Shown one piece after another: positions 41,883 to 50,188 of a stretch of DNA of 64,000 nt. Under the pieces are notes generated by a model that had not been told where the DNA came from, searched no databases, and saw nothing but the letters and a program-made list of their open reading frames with translations. The DNA comes from Paracoccus sp. N5. GTDB lineage: Bacteria > Pseudomonadota > Alphaproteobacteria > Rhodobacterales > Rhodobacteraceae. Both the position numbers and the translations under genes were made by a program. The stretch lies in assembly GCF_000371965.1 (NCBI RefSeq), contig NZ_AQUO01000002.1:760001-824000 (forward strand), in the 5' to 3' direction. The first letter of the stretch is position 1. The number at the start of each line of letters is the position of its first letter.

Positions 41883-42776
41883 ATGATCCGGCGCTCGCAG
41901 CCCAGCCTGCGCGACATCCTGTTCACGGTGCATGGCTCGATCATTCCCTCGATCCTGGGCCGGCTGACGGCGATCGGGGCGGTGTCGCTGGTGGCGGTGC
42001 TGGCAGCCGGGCTGCACCCGGGCATCTTCGCCACGATCAGCGCCTTTCCCTTCACCCTGATCGGCATCGCCCTGTCGGTGTTCATGAGCTTTCGCAACGG
42101 CACCTGCTACGCCCGTTGGTGGGAGGGGCGGCAGCTCTGGGGCCAGGTGCTGACCGGCTGCCGCGGCCTGGCGCGGGCCAGCGCCGGCCTGCCGCCCGAG
42201 CTGCGGGAGCCGCTCTTGCGCGGGCTTTGCGGCTTTGCCGCCGGGCTGGCGGCGCGGCTGCGCGGCCGGGACGAGCGGGCCGCCATCGCGCGCTGGCAGC
42301 CGGAGCTGTCGCTGGCCGGCCGGGTCAACCCGACCGATGCGGTGCTGCGCGAGGCCGGGGCGCGGCTGGCGGCGGCGCTGGGGCCGGGCGGGCTGGACCC
42401 GATCCGCTGGTCGGTGCTCGAGGGCCATCTCCAGGCGCTGTCGGTGGCCCAGGCCGGCTGCGAGCGCATCGCCACGACGCCGGTGCCCTTTGCCTATTCG
42501 CTGCTGCTGCACCGCACGGCGCTGGTGTTCTGCCTGCTTCTGCCCTTCGCGCTGGCGGGGTCGCTGGGCATCTGGACGCTGCTGCCGGTGCTGCTGGTGG
42601 CCTATACCTTCTTCGGCCTCGACGCGCTTGGCCACCAGCTCGAGGATCCGTTTGGCCCGACCCCCTATGCCCTGCCGCTCGACACGCTCGCCCGGACCGT
42701 CGAGCGCGAGATGATGGAGGCGATGGGCACCAGCCCCCTGCCCCAGCCGCCGGCGCCGAAGCGCCAGCCGATGTAA
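41883..42776 (+). CDS. Bestrophin-family (UPF0187, YneE-like) membrane protein
   Basis: A 297-residue inner-membrane protein with the bacterial bestrophin landmarks: HGSIIPSILGRLTAIGAVSL in the first helices, FPFTLIGIALSVFMSFRNGTCYARWWEGR and the C-terminal DALGHQLEDPFGPTPYALPL. Bacterial bestrophins form pentameric ion channels. It starts 7 bases after the encapsulin stop, so it is very likely co-transcribed with the DyP-encapsulin pair; a functional link to that compartment is not established. Confidence 0.85.
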   Translation: MIRRSQPSLRDILFTVHGSIIPSILGRLTAIGAVSLVAVLAAGLHPGIFATISAFPFTLIGIALSVFMSFRNGTCYARWWEGRQLWGQVLTGCRGLARASAGLPPELREPLLRGLCGFAAGLAARLRGRDERAAIARWQPELSLAGRVNPTDAVLREAGARLAAALGPGGLDPIRWSVLEGHLQALSVAQAGCERIATTPVPFAYSLLLHRTALVFCLLLPFALAGSLGIWTLLPVLLVAYTFFGLDALGHQLEDPFGPTPYALPLDTLARTVEREMMEAMGTSPLPQPPAPKRQPM

Positions 42777-42788
42777 GCCCGGAGACGG

Positions 42789-43175
42789 CTATTTCACCCG
42801 CGTCCAATGCTGGGTCTTGCAGAACACCGCGATGCAGCCCGACACGTCCAAGGCCTTGCCCTGAAGCTGCATCTTCGACTTGTAGGTCTTGTCGGCGCCC
42901 GGATCCCAGATCGTGCCGCCCGAGAACTTGCCGCCGCCGTCGTCGTTCATGCCGGCGACGATGTTCTTGCCGGTATGGGGCGAGGCGATTTCCTTGCCGG
43001 ACTTGTCGAAACTTTTCACCAGCTTGCCGCAATATTTGCCGCCGCAGTCATAGAACTGCACCATGCCGATATTGCCCTGGTCATTGGCCTGGGTCTGGAA
43101 GATGCCGTCGATGCCCTCGGCCTGGGCCGCGCCTGCGGCCAGGGCCAGCGCGGCGGCGATAGCCAGTGTTCTCAT
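42789..43175 (-). CDS. DUF2147 family secreted protein
   Basis: A 128-residue protein with a signal peptide (MRTLAIAAALALAAGAAQA) and the DUF2147 fold, a lipocalin-like beta barrel: GIFQTQANDQGNIGMVQFYD, GTIWDPGADKTYKSKMQL, then CIAVFCKTQHWTRV. Four cysteines in the mature part may form disulfides. Exported to the periplasm; role unknown. Strong GGAGGGGG upstream. It converges on the bestrophin gene (12-bp gap) and diverges from hisA. Confidence 0.82.
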   Translation of the reverse strand: MRTLAIAAALALAAGAAQAEGIDGIFQTQANDQGNIGMVQFYDCGGKYCGKLVKSFDKSGKEIASPHTGKNIVAGMNDDGGGKFSGGTIWDPGADKTYKSKMQLQGKALDVSGCIAVFCKTQHWTRVK

Positions 43176-43346
43176 GATGATTCCCCCTCCCCGGGGCATG
43201 GTTGCCGGGGGCCAGCATGACCGGCGGTCCCCGGCCCGATCAAGAATGACGTGAGGTCGGCGATGATCTTCCGCCGAATCCGGCCGGGCCCTTCCGGTTT
43301 GCCGCGTCCTGTGGCAAAGGAGCCGCGACCCATCAGGAGAGATGCG

Positions 43347-44063
43347 ATGATCCTCTATCCCGCCATCGACCTCAAGGACGGCAATTGCGTGCGCCTGCTG
43401 CGCGGCGACATGGAGGCGGCCACGGTCTTCGGCACCGATCCGGCGGCACAGGCCCGGGCCTTCCAGGATGCCGGCGCGGAATGGCTGCATCTGGTGGACC
43501 TGAACGGCGCCTTCGCCGGCAAGCCGGTGAACGCGGCGGCGGTCGAGGCGATCCTTTCGGCCATCTCGGTCCCGGCGCAGCTGGGCGGCGGCATCCGCGA
43601 CATGGCGACCATCGAGGCCTGGATCGAGCGCGGGCTGTCGCGCGTCATCCTGGGCACGGTCGCGGTCGAGAACCCGGCCCTGGTGCGCGAGGCCGCCATG
43701 GCCTTCCCGGGCAAGATCGCCGTCGGCATCGACGCCCGCAAGGGCCGCGTCGCGACGCGCGGCTGGGCCGAGGAGACCGACGTGACGGCAACCGATCTTG
43801 CCCAACAGTTCGAGGACGCCGGCGTCGCCGCGATCATCTATACCGACATCGACCGCGACGGCGCCATGCAAGGTCCGAACATCGCCGCGACCGAGGCCCT
43901 GGCGCGGGCGGTGAACATCCCGGTCATCGCCTCGGGCGGGGTCAGCTCGATGGCCGATCTGGACGCGCTGCGCGCGACCGGCGTGATTGCGGGTGCGATC
44001 TCGGGCCGGGCGCTCTACGATGGCGCCATCGATCTGGCCGAGGCGCTGCGGGCGCTGGCGTAA
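43347..44063 (+). CDS. hisA: HisA, ProFAR isomerase
   Basis: A 238-residue TIM barrel of histidine biosynthesis. Catalytic Asp near the start is in LYPAIDLKDGNCVRL, and the second Asp in IIYTDIDRDGAMQGPN. Phosphate-binding segments are QLGGGIRDMATIE and IASGGVSSMADLDAL. It isomerises ProFAR to PRFAR, the substrate of HisF. AGGAGA lies upstream of the ATG at 43347. hisF follows after 9 bases. hisB and hisH, often next to hisA in related genomes, are not adjacent on the upstream side here. Confidence 0.95.
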   Translation: MILYPAIDLKDGNCVRLLRGDMEAATVFGTDPAAQARAFQDAGAEWLHLVDLNGAFAGKPVNAAAVEAILSAISVPAQLGGGIRDMATIEAWIERGLSRVILGTVAVENPALVREAAMAFPGKIAVGIDARKGRVATRGWAEETDVTATDLAQQFEDAGVAAIIYTDIDRDGAMQGPNIAATEALARAVNIPVIASGGVSSMADLDALRATGVIAGAISGRALYDGAIDLAEALRALA

Positions 44064-44072
44064 GGGGGCGGC

Positions 44073-44834
44073 ATGCTGAAGACCCGGGTGATCCCATGCC
44101 TGGACGTGGCCGACGGCCGCGTGGTCAAGGGGGTGAATTTCGTCGATCTGGTCGATGCCGGCGATCCGGTCGAGGCGGCGCGCGCCTATGACGCCGCCGG
44201 CGCGGACGAGATCTGCTTTCTCGACATCCATGCCACGCATGAAAACCGCGGCACCATGTTCGACCTGGTGACCCGCACGGCCGAGGCCTGTTTCGTGCCG
44301 CTGACCGTGGGCGGCGGCGTGCGCAGCCACCAGGACGTGCGCGCCCTGCTGCTGGCCGGCGCCGACAAGGTCAGCTTCAACTCGGCCGCCGTGGCGAACC
44401 CCGACGTGATCGCCGAGGCCGCCGACCGTTTCGGCAGCCAGTGCATCGTCTGCGCCATCGACGCCAAGACCGTGGCGCCCGGCAAGTGGGAGATCTTCAC
44501 CCATGGCGGCCGGAAACCCACCGGCATCGACGCGGTGGAATTCGCCAAGACCGTCGCGGCCAAGGGCGCGGGCGAGATCCTGCTGACCAGCATGGACCGC
44601 GACGGCACGAAATCCGGCTTCAACATCCCGCTGACCCGCGCCGTGGCCGATGCGGTCAATGTGCCGGTCATCGCCTCGGGCGGCGTCGGCGCGCTCGAGC
44701 ATCTGGCCGAGGGCGTGCTGGAAGGCCATGCCAGCGCCGTGCTTGCCGCCTCGATCTTCCATTTCGGCACCTTCTCGGTGCGCGAGGCCAAGGAACACCT
44801 GGCCGCCGCCGGCATCCCGGTGAGGTTGACATGA
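44073..44834 (+). CDS. hisF: HisF, imidazole glycerol phosphate synthase cyclase subunit
   Basis: A 253-residue TIM barrel that, with HisH glutaminase, converts PRFAR to IGP and AICAR. N-terminal LKTRVIPCLDVADGRVVKGV carries the first catalytic Asp; DRDGTKSGFNIPLTRAV carries the second. Conserved VGGGVRSHQDV and IASGGVGALEHL bind phosphate. Its stop overlaps the hisE ATG. Confidence 0.96.
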   Translation: MLKTRVIPCLDVADGRVVKGVNFVDLVDAGDPVEAARAYDAAGADEICFLDIHATHENRGTMFDLVTRTAEACFVPLTVGGGVRSHQDVRALLLAGADKVSFNSAAVANPDVIAEAADRFGSQCIVCAIDAKTVAPGKWEIFTHGGRKPTGIDAVEFAKTVAAKGAGEILLTSMDRDGTKSGFNIPLTRAVADAVNVPVIASGGVGALEHLAEGVLEGHASAVLAASIFHFGTFSVREAKEHLAAAGIPVRLT

Positions 44835-45145
44835 CGAGCGGATTACAGCGCCTGGCCGAGACCATCGAGGAACGCAAGTTCGCCGATCCCGACACCAGCT
44901 GGACGGCGAAGCTGCTGGCCAAGGGCCCCGAGAAATGCGCCGAGAAATTCGGCGAGGAGGCGGTCGAGGCGATCATCGAGGCGGTCAAGGGCGACCGCGA
45001 CAAGCTGATCGCGGAGGCCGCCGACACGCTTTACCACCTGCTGGTGATGCTGGCCGCGCGCAATGTCACGCTGGCCGAGGTCGAAAATGAACTGGACCGC
45101 CGCGAGGGGCGTTCAGGGATCGAGGAAAAAGCGTCAAGAAAGTGA
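44831..45145 (+). CDS. hisE: HisE, phosphoribosyl-ATP pyrophosphatase
   Basis: A 104-residue all-alpha MazG-like hydrolase for the second step of histidine synthesis. LAKGPEKCAEKFGEEAVEAI and EAADTLYHLLVML contain the Glu/Asp metal ligands. The ATG overlaps the hisF stop (ATGA), and the HisI hydrolase is not fused, as usual in alphaproteobacteria. Confidence 0.94.
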   Translation: MTSGLQRLAETIEERKFADPDTSWTAKLLAKGPEKCAEKFGEEAVEAIIEAVKGDRDKLIAEAADTLYHLLVMLAARNVTLAEVENELDRREGRSGIEEKASRK

Positions 45146-45146
45146 C

Positions 45147-45641
45147 ATGACCATGCTGGACTTGCTGGCCGAGGAATTCCTGCGACCGTCAAGTCTGCCA
45201 TTTCCGGTCATGGTGCTGCGCCTGCTGATGGCGCTTGGCCTGGGCGGCTGCATCGGCTGGGAACGCGAGGCCCATGCCCGCGCCGCCGGGTTGCGCACCC
45301 ATATGCTGATCGCGCTGGCCGCCGCCTGCTTCACGCTGGTCGCGGTCGAACTGGCCGAGTTCGGCGCCGCGCATTCCGACCAGCAGCGCACCGATCCCCT
45401 GCGGCTGATCGAGGCGGTGACGGCGGGCGTGGCCTTCCTGGCTGCCGGGTCCATCGTCATCAACCGGGGCTCGGTCAAGGGCATCACCACCGGCGCCTCG
45501 ATGTGGCTTTGCGGCGCCATCGGGCTCAGCTGCGGCATGGGCGACCTGCGGCTGGCCATGCTGGTGACCGGGCTGGCGCTGATCGTGCTCTACCTCATCC
45601 GGCAGATGGTGCCGACCCCGCCCAAGGACGAGCCGCGCTAG
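45147..45641 (+). CDS. MgtC/SapB family membrane protein
   Basis: A 164-residue protein with four or five membrane helices. The MgtC pattern is VLRLLMALGLGGCIGWERE (with HARAAGLRTHMLIALAAA next) and GVAFLAAGSIVINRG then GITTGASMWLCGAIGLSCG. MgtC relatives modulate ATP synthase or magnesium-limited growth. This protein lacks the long C-terminal soluble domain. It begins one base after hisE; its 3' end overlaps the convergent dctM stop by 4 bases. Confidence 0.82.
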   Translation: MTMLDLLAEEFLRPSSLPFPVMVLRLLMALGLGGCIGWEREAHARAAGLRTHMLIALAAACFTLVAVELAEFGAAHSDQQRTDPLRLIEAVTAGVAFLAAGSIVINRGSVKGITTGASMWLCGAIGLSCGMGDLRLAMLVTGLALIVLYLIRQMVPTPPKDEPR

Positions 45642-47155
45642 TCGAACTGCGGCTGGCCGACCGGCGCCGGCTGCGGCGAAACCTGCGGCTGGCCCAGCCC
45701 GGCCGGCGCGCCCAGGCCCGGGGACTCGCCCAGGCCTGCCGGGGCGCCCAGGCCGCCGGGCTGGCCCAGATCGCCGAGGCCCCCGGCGGGAAGCTCGATC
45801 CGGATGCTGTCCAGGTCCACCGCCGGCCCCTTGTCCAGCAACCCCGTCACCAGCCCGGGCCAGAAGATCACGATCACCACCAGCATCAGCTGCATGACCA
45901 GCCACGGGATCGCCCCCATGTAGATGTCGGTGGTCCTGACGTCGCGGCTGGCGATCGAGCGCAGGTAGAACAGCGCGAAGCCGAAGGGCGGGTGCATGAA
46001 CGAGGTCTGCATGTTGATGCAGAGCAGCACCCCGAACCACACCAGGTCGATGCCCAGCGACTGCGCCACCGGCACCAGCATCGGCACGACGATGAAGGCG
46101 ATCTCGAAGAAGTCGAGGAAGAAGGCCAGGAAGAAGATGAAGACGTTGACGAAGATCAGGAAGCCGATCGGCCCGCCCGGCAGGCCCGAGAGCATGTGCT
46201 CGATCCACAAGCCGCCGTCCATGCCCTGGAACACCAGGCTGAACACGGTCGAGCCGATCAGGATGAACACCACCATCACCGTCAGGTCGGCGGTGGCATA
46301 GACCGCCTCGCGCAGGATGGTCAGGGTCATCCGGCCATGCAAGAGCGCCAGCACGAAGGCGCCGACGACGCCGAGCGCGCCCGCCTCGGTCGGCGTGGCC
46401 AGGCCGACGAAGATCGTGCCCAGCACCAGGAAGATCAGCAGGATCGAGGGCACGATGCCCATCAGCACCTTCAGCACCAGCTTCAGGTCCAGATCGCCCC
46501 GCACTTCCTTGGGCAGCGGCGGCATGTCCTGCGGCTTCAGGATCGACAAGACCAGGATGAACAGCAGAAAGATCAGCACCTGCGCGGCCGAGGGCCCCAT
46601 GGCGCCCAGATACATATCGCCGACCGAGCGGCCGAGCTGGTCGGCCAGCACCACCAGCACCAGCGAGGGCGGAATGAGCTGCGTGATCGTGCCCGAGGCG
46701 GCGATCACCCCGGTCGCCAGCCGCGGGTTGTAGCCATAGCGCAGCATGACCGGCAGCGAGATCACCCCCATGGTGATGACCGAGGCCGCGACCGTGCCGG
46801 TGATGGCGCCCAGGACCGCGCCCACCACGATCACCGCATAGGCGAGGCCGCCCGGCACGCCGCCGAACAGCTTGCCGGTGCCTTCCAGCAGATCCTCGGC
46901 CAGGCCCGACCGCTCCAGCACCGCGCCCATGAAGGTGAAGAACGGGATCGCCAGCAGCAGGTCGTTCGAGATGATGCCGAAGAAGCGATGCGGCAGCGCC
47001 GACAGGAACGAGGGGTGGAAATGCTCGGTCGCGATGCCGATGGCGCCGAACAGCAGCCCGACCGCGCCCAGCGTGAAGGCGACCGGAAAGCCGTAGAGCA
47101 TGAAGCAGATCATGCACAGGAACATCGCCGGCGGCAGGAAGCCATAATCGAACAT
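45638..47155 (-). CDS. dctM: TRAP transporter large permease (DctM type) with Gly/Pro-rich tail
   Basis: A 505-residue polytopic membrane protein with DctM features: FFTFMGAVLERSGLAEDLL, GAITGTVAASVITMGVISLP, GVIAASGTITQLIPPSLVLV and FVGLATPTEAGALGVVGAF. The last roughly 50 residues form an unusual low-complexity tail with repeated GLG-PAGLG-type words ending QPQFD, not part of the family core. It works with the small subunit encoded just upstream. No periplasmic DctP-type binding protein is adjacent in the window, so the substrate cannot be guessed. Confidence 0.88.
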   Translation of the reverse strand: MFDYGFLPPAMFLCMICFMLYGFPVAFTLGAVGLLFGAIGIATEHFHPSFLSALPHRFFGIISNDLLLAIPFFTFMGAVLERSGLAEDLLEGTGKLFGGVPGGLAYAVIVVGAVLGAITGTVAASVITMGVISLPVMLRYGYNPRLATGVIAASGTITQLIPPSLVLVVLADQLGRSVGDMYLGAMGPSAAQVLIFLLFILVLSILKPQDMPPLPKEVRGDLDLKLVLKVLMGIVPSILLIFLVLGTIFVGLATPTEAGALGVVGAFVLALLHGRMTLTILREAVYATADLTVMVVFILIGSTVFSLVFQGMDGGLWIEHMLSGLPGGPIGFLIFVNVFIFFLAFFLDFFEIAFIVVPMLVPVAQSLGIDLVWFGVLLCINMQTSFMHPPFGFALFYLRSIASRDVRTTDIYMGAIPWLVMQLMLVVIVIFWPGLVTGLLDKGPAVDLDSIRIELPAGGLGDLGQPGGLGAPAGLGESPGLGAPAGLGQPQVSPQPAPVGQPQFD

Positions 47156-47167
47156 GCTCGCGGGCTC

Positions 47168-47707
47168 CTATTGCAGCGGCTTGGTGTATTTGGTTTCCAG
47201 CGTGATCAGCCCGCGCAGCGCGGCGATGCGCTTGACCAGTTCGGACAGGGCCTGCAGGAACAGCAGGCCGAAGCCGACCGGCAGCAGCAGCTTTGCCGGC
47301 CAGCGCACCAGCCCGCCGGCGTTCGACGAGCCCTCGTTGATGCGCCAGGATTCGACGAAGACCGGCCAGGTCAGCCAGGCCGCGACGAAGGCAAAGGGCA
47401 GCAGCAGGAACAGGATGCCGAACAGGTCGATCCACAGCCGCGTCCGGTCCGAGACCGCGCCATAGATCAGGTCGACCCGGACGTGTTCGTTGCGGTAAAG
47501 CGCCGCCGCCGCGCCCAGCAGCACCAGCCCGCCGAACATATACCACTGCACCTCGAGCCAGGCGTTGGACGAGGTGTTGAAGATCTTGCGGATGATGGCA
47601 TTGCCGGCGCTGACCAGAACGGCGGTCAGGACCAGCCAGGCCACGGCGCGACCGATCAGCAGATTGGCGCGGTCGATGCCGCGCGACAGGCCCAGAAGGG
47701 CACCCAT
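47168..47707 (-). CDS. dctQ: TRAP transporter small permease (DctQ type)
   Basis: A 179-residue protein with four membrane helices. NTSSNAWLEVQWYMFGGLVL and LYRNEHVRVDLIYG are the classic DctQ signatures, including the conserved E-Q-W and H-V-R-V-D. It forms the membrane complex with the large subunit 12 bases downstream. The gap upstream to cobS (47708-47824) holds no binding-protein gene. Confidence 0.88.
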   Translation of the reverse strand: MGALLGLSRGIDRANLLIGRAVAWLVLTAVLVSAGNAIIRKIFNTSSNAWLEVQWYMFGGLVLLGAAAALYRNEHVRVDLIYGAVSDRTRLWIDLFGILFLLLPFAFVAAWLTWPVFVESWRINEGSSNAGGLVRWPAKLLLPVGFGLLFLQALSELVKRIAALRGLITLETKYTKPLQ

Positions 47708-47824
47708 GGCTGAACTCCTCTCCCTGTCGTTGCGCGGCCGCTTGGCGGGCCGCGCGCCGGTTCGCGCCGGTCGTTCTTTCGTTTTCTATGCCGGATGGAA
47801 AAACCCGGTCAAGCACGGGTCGGT

Positions 47825-48586
47825 TTACGTGGCGGCAAGCACCAGCAGCACCGCGATCTCGCCGGCCTGCTGCATGGCGCCCAGCACGTCGCCGGTCTGT
47901 CCGCCAAGCCGACGCCGCGCGCTGCGGCCGACCCATCCCTGCGCCAGCGCGCAACCCAGCAGCGCCGCGAGCCACCCGGCCGACAACCCCGCCGGCCACC
48001 AGAGCAGCGCCGCGCCGATCAGCGCCGCCGCCCCCGCCTGCCCGGCCGAGGCCCGCCCGGCCAGCCGCCCGAGCCCATCGGCGCGCGCGGGCGGCAGCAT
48101 TGCCAGCCCCACCGCCATGCCGGCACGCGACAGCGCCGCCGCCGCGACCAGCGCGGCAAGGCCCAAGTCCGGCGCCATGGCCGCCAGCGCCGCGGCGCGC
48201 AGGCCAAAGCCCAGGATCAGCGCCACGACACCATAGCTGCCGATGCGGGAATCGCGCATGATCTCCAGCGCGCGGGCGCGATCCGCGCTGCCGCAGCCAT
48301 CGGCGAAATCCGCCAGCCCGTCCTCGTGCAGCGCCCCGGTCAGCGCCGCCATGGCGGCCAGCGCCAGCAGCGCCCCGGCCAAGGGCGGCAGGCCCAGTTC
48401 TCCGGCCAGCCAGAAAAGCCCGCCCGCCGGCAGCGCCACGGCGATCCCGGCCAGCGGAAAGGCCCAGGCGGCCTGCGCCAGCGGCACCGGCCGGGCCGGC
48501 AGCAGCCTGCCCAGCGGCAGCCGGGTCAGCCAGACCAGCGCGGTCGCCGCCTGCCCGGCCCGGTCAGCCAATCCCCGCCTCGGCAA
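47825..48586 (-). CDS. cobS: CobS (CobV), adenosylcobinamide-GDP ribazoletransferase
   Basis: A 253-residue membrane protein that joins alpha-ribazole to GDP-cobinamide in the last steps of vitamin B12 synthesis. LVWLTRLPLGRLLP at the N-terminus and GALHEDGLADFADGCGS with nearby RDSRIGSYGVVALIL are the family motifs. It overlaps the cobT 3' end by 23 bases in the same direction, indicating tight coupling. Confidence 0.9.
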   Translation of the reverse strand: MPRRGLADRAGQAATALVWLTRLPLGRLLPARPVPLAQAAWAFPLAGIAVALPAGGLFWLAGELGLPPLAGALLALAAMAALTGALHEDGLADFADGCGSADRARALEIMRDSRIGSYGVVALILGFGLRAAALAAMAPDLGLAALVAAAALSRAGMAVGLAMLPPARADGLGRLAGRASAGQAGAAALIGAALLWWPAGLSAGWLAALLGCALAQGWVGRSARRRLGGQTGDVLGAMQQAGEIAVLLVLAAT

Positions 48587-49520
48587 ATGTCGCCATGCCG
48601 TTGTGGCATTCCAGCGCCGCGCGCAGGACCAGGAGCGCCACCGCCGCGCCCGAGCCCTCGCCCAGCCGCATGTCGAGGCCCACCACCGGCGTCTTGCCCA
48701 TGACGGCGATCAGCCGGCGGTGGCCCGGCTCGGCGCTTTCATGGCCGATCAGGCAATGGTCCAGCGCGTTGCGGTCGTTGACCAGCAGGACGCCCGCCGC
48801 CGCCGAGCAGATGAAGCCGTCCAGAATCACCGGGATGCCCAGTTCGCGGGCCCGGATCACCGCGCCGCAGATCGCCGCCTGCTCGCGCCCGCCATAGCTG
48901 CCCAGGATCGAGGCCGCCGTCGCCGCACCCTTGTGGCGCTTCAGCCCGGCCTCCACGGCGCGGATCTTGTTGGCCATGACGGCGTCGTCGGCGCCGGTGC
49001 CGGGGCCGACCCAATCCTCGGCCGTGCCGCCGAAGGTCGCGGCGGCCAGCGCGGCGGCGACGGTGGAATTGCCGATGCCCATCTCGCCCAGCAGGATCAC
49101 GTCGGCCTCGGGGTCAACGGCATCCTTGCCGGTCTGGATCGAGGCGACCAGATCCGCCACCTCCAGCGCCATGCCGCGGGTGAAATCGGCGGTCGGGCGG
49201 TCCAGATCCAGCGCGATCACCTGCAGATCGGCGCCCGCCAGCCGGCACAGCTGGTTGATCGCCGCGCCGCCATTGCGGAAATTCTCGACCATCTGGGCGG
49301 TGACCTCGGCCGGGAACGGGTTCACGCCCTGCGCCACGATGCCGTGGTTGCCGGCAAAGACCAGCGCCTGCGCGCGGTCGATGCGCGGCCGGTCGCGGCC
49401 CTGCCAGCCGGCCATGAACACCGCCAGTTCTTCCAGCCGGCCCAGCGAGCCCGGCGGCTTGGTCAGCTGGTCCTGGCGGTCGCGCGCGGCTGCCGCGGCT
49501 GAATCATCATAGTTTTTCAA
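48564..49520 (-). CDS. cobT: CobT (CobU), nicotinate-nucleotide:DMB phosphoribosyltransferase
   Basis: A 318-residue enzyme making alpha-ribazole phosphate. Motifs: DQLTKPPGSLGRLEELA near the N-terminus, FAGNHGIVAQGVNPFP, LLGEMGIGNSTVAAAL and the C-terminal catalytic Glu in LDMRLGEGSGAA. The start is the TTG at 49520, which overlaps the cobU stop (TTGA) and has AGGA upstream; there is no better ATG, and a longer frame would read through cobU. Confidence 0.9.
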   Translation of the reverse strand: MKNYDDSAAAAARDRQDQLTKPPGSLGRLEELAVFMAGWQGRDRPRIDRAQALVFAGNHGIVAQGVNPFPAEVTAQMVENFRNGGAAINQLCRLAGADLQVIALDLDRPTADFTRGMALEVADLVASIQTGKDAVDPEADVILLGEMGIGNSTVAAALAAATFGGTAEDWVGPGTGADDAVMANKIRAVEAGLKRHKGAATAASILGSYGGREQAAICGAVIRARELGIPVILDGFICSAAAGVLLVNDRNALDHCLIGHESAEPGHRRLIAVMGKTPVVGLDMRLGEGSGAAVALLVLRAALECHNGMATFAEAGIG

Positions 49521-50044
49521 GGCATTCCTCGTGAAGGTTTCAGCTGCAGGGGCAAGCCGCTGACCGCCATCCAGACCTGGTCGGCCACGGCCGCCACGGC
49601 CTGGTTCATCCAGCCATGCTGGTCGCGAAAGTGCCGGGCCAGCGCATTGTCGGGCACGATGCCCAGGCCAAGCTCGTTCGTTACCAGCACCACCGGGCTT
49701 TTCTGCGCGCCGAGCGTGGCGCAAAGCGCCTCGACCCGGGGGCCGGGATCGCCGTCAAGGATATTGGCCAGCCACAGGGTCAGGCAATCGACCAGCCGCA
49801 CCCCCTGCCCGTCCGTATCCGCCAGCGCGCGGCACAGCTCGCGCGGCGCCTCGATGGTGCGCCAGTCCGGGCCGCGGCGGTCCCGATGCAGCGCGATCCG
49901 CTGCGTCATTTCGTCGTCCCGCGCCTCGGCCGTGGCGATATAGATCGCCGGCCCCGGCGCGCGCGCCGCCAGCTTTTCGGCCAGCGCGGACTTGCCGGAA
50001 CGGGCGCCCCCGGTCACCATGGTGATGCGCGAAACCTTGTTCAT
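49517..50044 (-). CDS. cobU: CobU (CobP), adenosylcobinamide kinase / guanylyltransferase
   Basis: A 175-residue bifunctional enzyme phosphorylating and guanylylating adenosylcobinamide. P-loop VTGGARSGKSALAEKLA lies at about 10-26, with YIATAEARDDEMTQRIALHR next, LVDCLTLWLANIL in the middle and NELGLGIVPDNALARHFRD near the end. It is first in cobU-cobT-cobS and diverges from oppA. The 144-base gap is too short for a full cobalamin riboswitch and none is visible. Confidence 0.93.
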   Translation of the reverse strand: MNKVSRITMVTGGARSGKSALAEKLAARAPGPAIYIATAEARDDEMTQRIALHRDRRGPDWRTIEAPRELCRALADTDGQGVRLVDCLTLWLANILDGDPGPRVEALCATLGAQKSPVVLVTNELGLGIVPDNALARHFRDQHGWMNQAVAAVADQVWMAVSGLPLQLKPSRGMP

Positions 50045-50188
50045 GCTGATCTTGTTTCACAGGACAGGGGCGCGCGAAAGCCGGAAATCGCTCTTGCTGT
50101 CTTACAGCTTTTCAGGTCAATTTCGATCCATCGCGCGGCAAATCCCCCGAAAAGAACCGCGCCCGCAACATTCGAGAGAGGTGCCTTC

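Noticed and set aside
50045..50188. Possible cobalamin riboswitch upstream of cobU
   Set aside because: The gap is 144 bases, shared with the oppA promoter, and the B12-box consensus was not found.
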